Origin: JAZNQN01 sp045656005
Lineage (GTDB): Bacteria > Bacillota > Clostridia > UMGS1883 > UMGS1540
Assembly: GCA_045656005.1 (NCBI GenBank)
Contig: JAZOQG010000064.1
Coordinates: 1-6,662 of the forward strand
Reading direction: 5' to 3'
DNA length: 6,662 nucleotides
Below, one piece after another: positions 6,526 to 6,662 of the stretch. Each line of letters opens with the position of its first letter. The stretch's first letter is position 1. The translations under genes were made by a program, and so were the position numbers. The notes beneath the pieces are model-generated. The model did no database searches and had not been told where the DNA came from. It was given only the letters and a program-made list of their open reading frames with translations.

Positions 6526-6581
6526 AAGCAGTTACGTTAATATCCGAACCCGTTTTTTGGCGGATTTTTTCGTCACTGCTT
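6526..6581. repeat. Nested imperfect palindrome just upstream of gdpP
   Basis: The outer arms AAGCAGTTACG (6526-6536) and CGTCACTGCTT (6571-6581) pair at 10 of 11 positions. Inside is a second inverted repeat, ATCCG (6542-6546) with CGGAT (6561-6565). The block fills most of the space between the edge frame and gdpP. It looks like a structured RNA element or the end of a dispersed palindromic repeat; which one cannot be told from a single copy. Confidence 0.6.
6542..6570 (+). terminator. Plus-strand terminator-like hairpin upstream of gdpP
   Basis: On the plus strand ATCCG (6542-6546) pairs with CGGAT (6561-6565), with CC/GG continuing inside past a bulged AA, and the stem runs into six T (6565-6570). 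On the minus strand no T run follows. It therefore points against the direction of all genes here, and no plus-strand gene feeding it is visible. It may be incidental to the palindromic block. Confidence 0.35.
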
Positions 6582-6662
6582 TGTTAAAATACTCGCAAAT
6601 ACGTCAGTATTAGCTCCGTTTTTGCCTTGCATTGCCTGGAAAAATCCAGACAAAAAATCTTT
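6573..6662 (-). CDS. Possible C-terminal end of an unrecognised gene (runs off the right edge), or repeat read-through
   Basis: A frame open from the right edge gives 29 residues ending QGKNGANTDVFASILTKQ before a TGA at 6575-6573. It would end 68 nt upstream of gdpP and could be the tail of the preceding gene in the operon. I recognise no family in it. Against a gene: the same bases are dense in inverted repeats (6588-6611 and 6636-6649), and 29 codons free of stops is easily chance. A dispersed repeat that happens to be open in this frame is an equal or better explanation. Confidence 0.25.
   Translation of the reverse strand, partial: KDFLSGFFQAMQGKNGANTDVFASILTKQ
6588..6649. repeat. Two further hairpins in the right-edge palindromic block
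   Basis: AATACT (6588-6593) and AGTATT (6606-6611) are perfect inverted repeats with a 12-nt loop. CTGGA (6636-6640) and TCCAG (6645-6649) form a tight hairpin with an AAAA loop. With the nested palindrome at 6526-6581 they make three hairpins in about 125 bp, far denser than elsewhere in the window. No promoter for gdpP could be recognised in this stretch. Confidence 0.5.

Noticed and set aside
6092..6613. 173-codon plus-strand frame opposite the start of gdpP
   Set aside because: It is a shadow of gdpP in another frame extended through the palindromic block; it has no family motifs and gdpP is certain.
1..6662. CRISPR array, tRNA or rRNA genes, transposase or phage genes
   Set aside because: No regularly spaced direct repeats, no tRNA-like cloverleaf or rRNA sequence, and no mobile-element protein was seen on either strand.

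Overview
The window is a piece of chromosome from a low-GC Gram-positive bacterium, most likely an uncultured member of the Clostridia (Oscillospiraceae-like). The evidence is AT-rich DNA, strong AGGAGG-type ribosome binding sites, a TTG start, and two classic Firmicutes gene blocks: gdpP-rplI-dnaB and tilS-hpt-ftsH. Genus is inference. All six recognised genes lie on the minus strand, so transcription runs right to left.

Layout in transcription order. At the right edge (about 6526-6662) is a palindrome-rich block with a 29-codon open frame running off the edge. Next is gdpP (6504-4573), a membrane-anchored cyclic-di-AMP phosphodiesterase. It is followed closely by rplI (4558-4112, ribosomal protein L9) and dnaB (4105-2783, replicative helicase), with gaps of 14 and 6 nt, which reads as one operon. 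A 278-bp gap (2782-2505) holds several hairpins, a possible promoter and a terminator-like hairpin with a T run. After it come tilS (2504-1197, tRNA-Ile lysidine synthetase) and hpt (1170-631, hypoxanthine phosphoribosyltransferase), 26 nt apart. A 90-bp gap with a well-formed promoter then leads into ftsH (540-1), of which only the first 180 codons are present.

The genes cover second-messenger breakdown, translation, replication, tRNA decoding, purine salvage and membrane proteolysis. GdpP and HPRT are both known (p)ppGpp targets in Firmicutes, and TilS with HprT has been reported to activate ftsH in Bacillus subtilis, so the neighbourhood may be linked by regulation.

The coding content is ordinary housekeeping; I see no new enzyme system, phage, transposase or CRISPR. 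The parts worth a second look are non-coding: the dnaB-tilS gap, where a terminator hairpin contains a false upstream start codon for tilS and competes with an alternative hairpin, and the palindromic block upstream of gdpP, which looks like a dispersed repeat.
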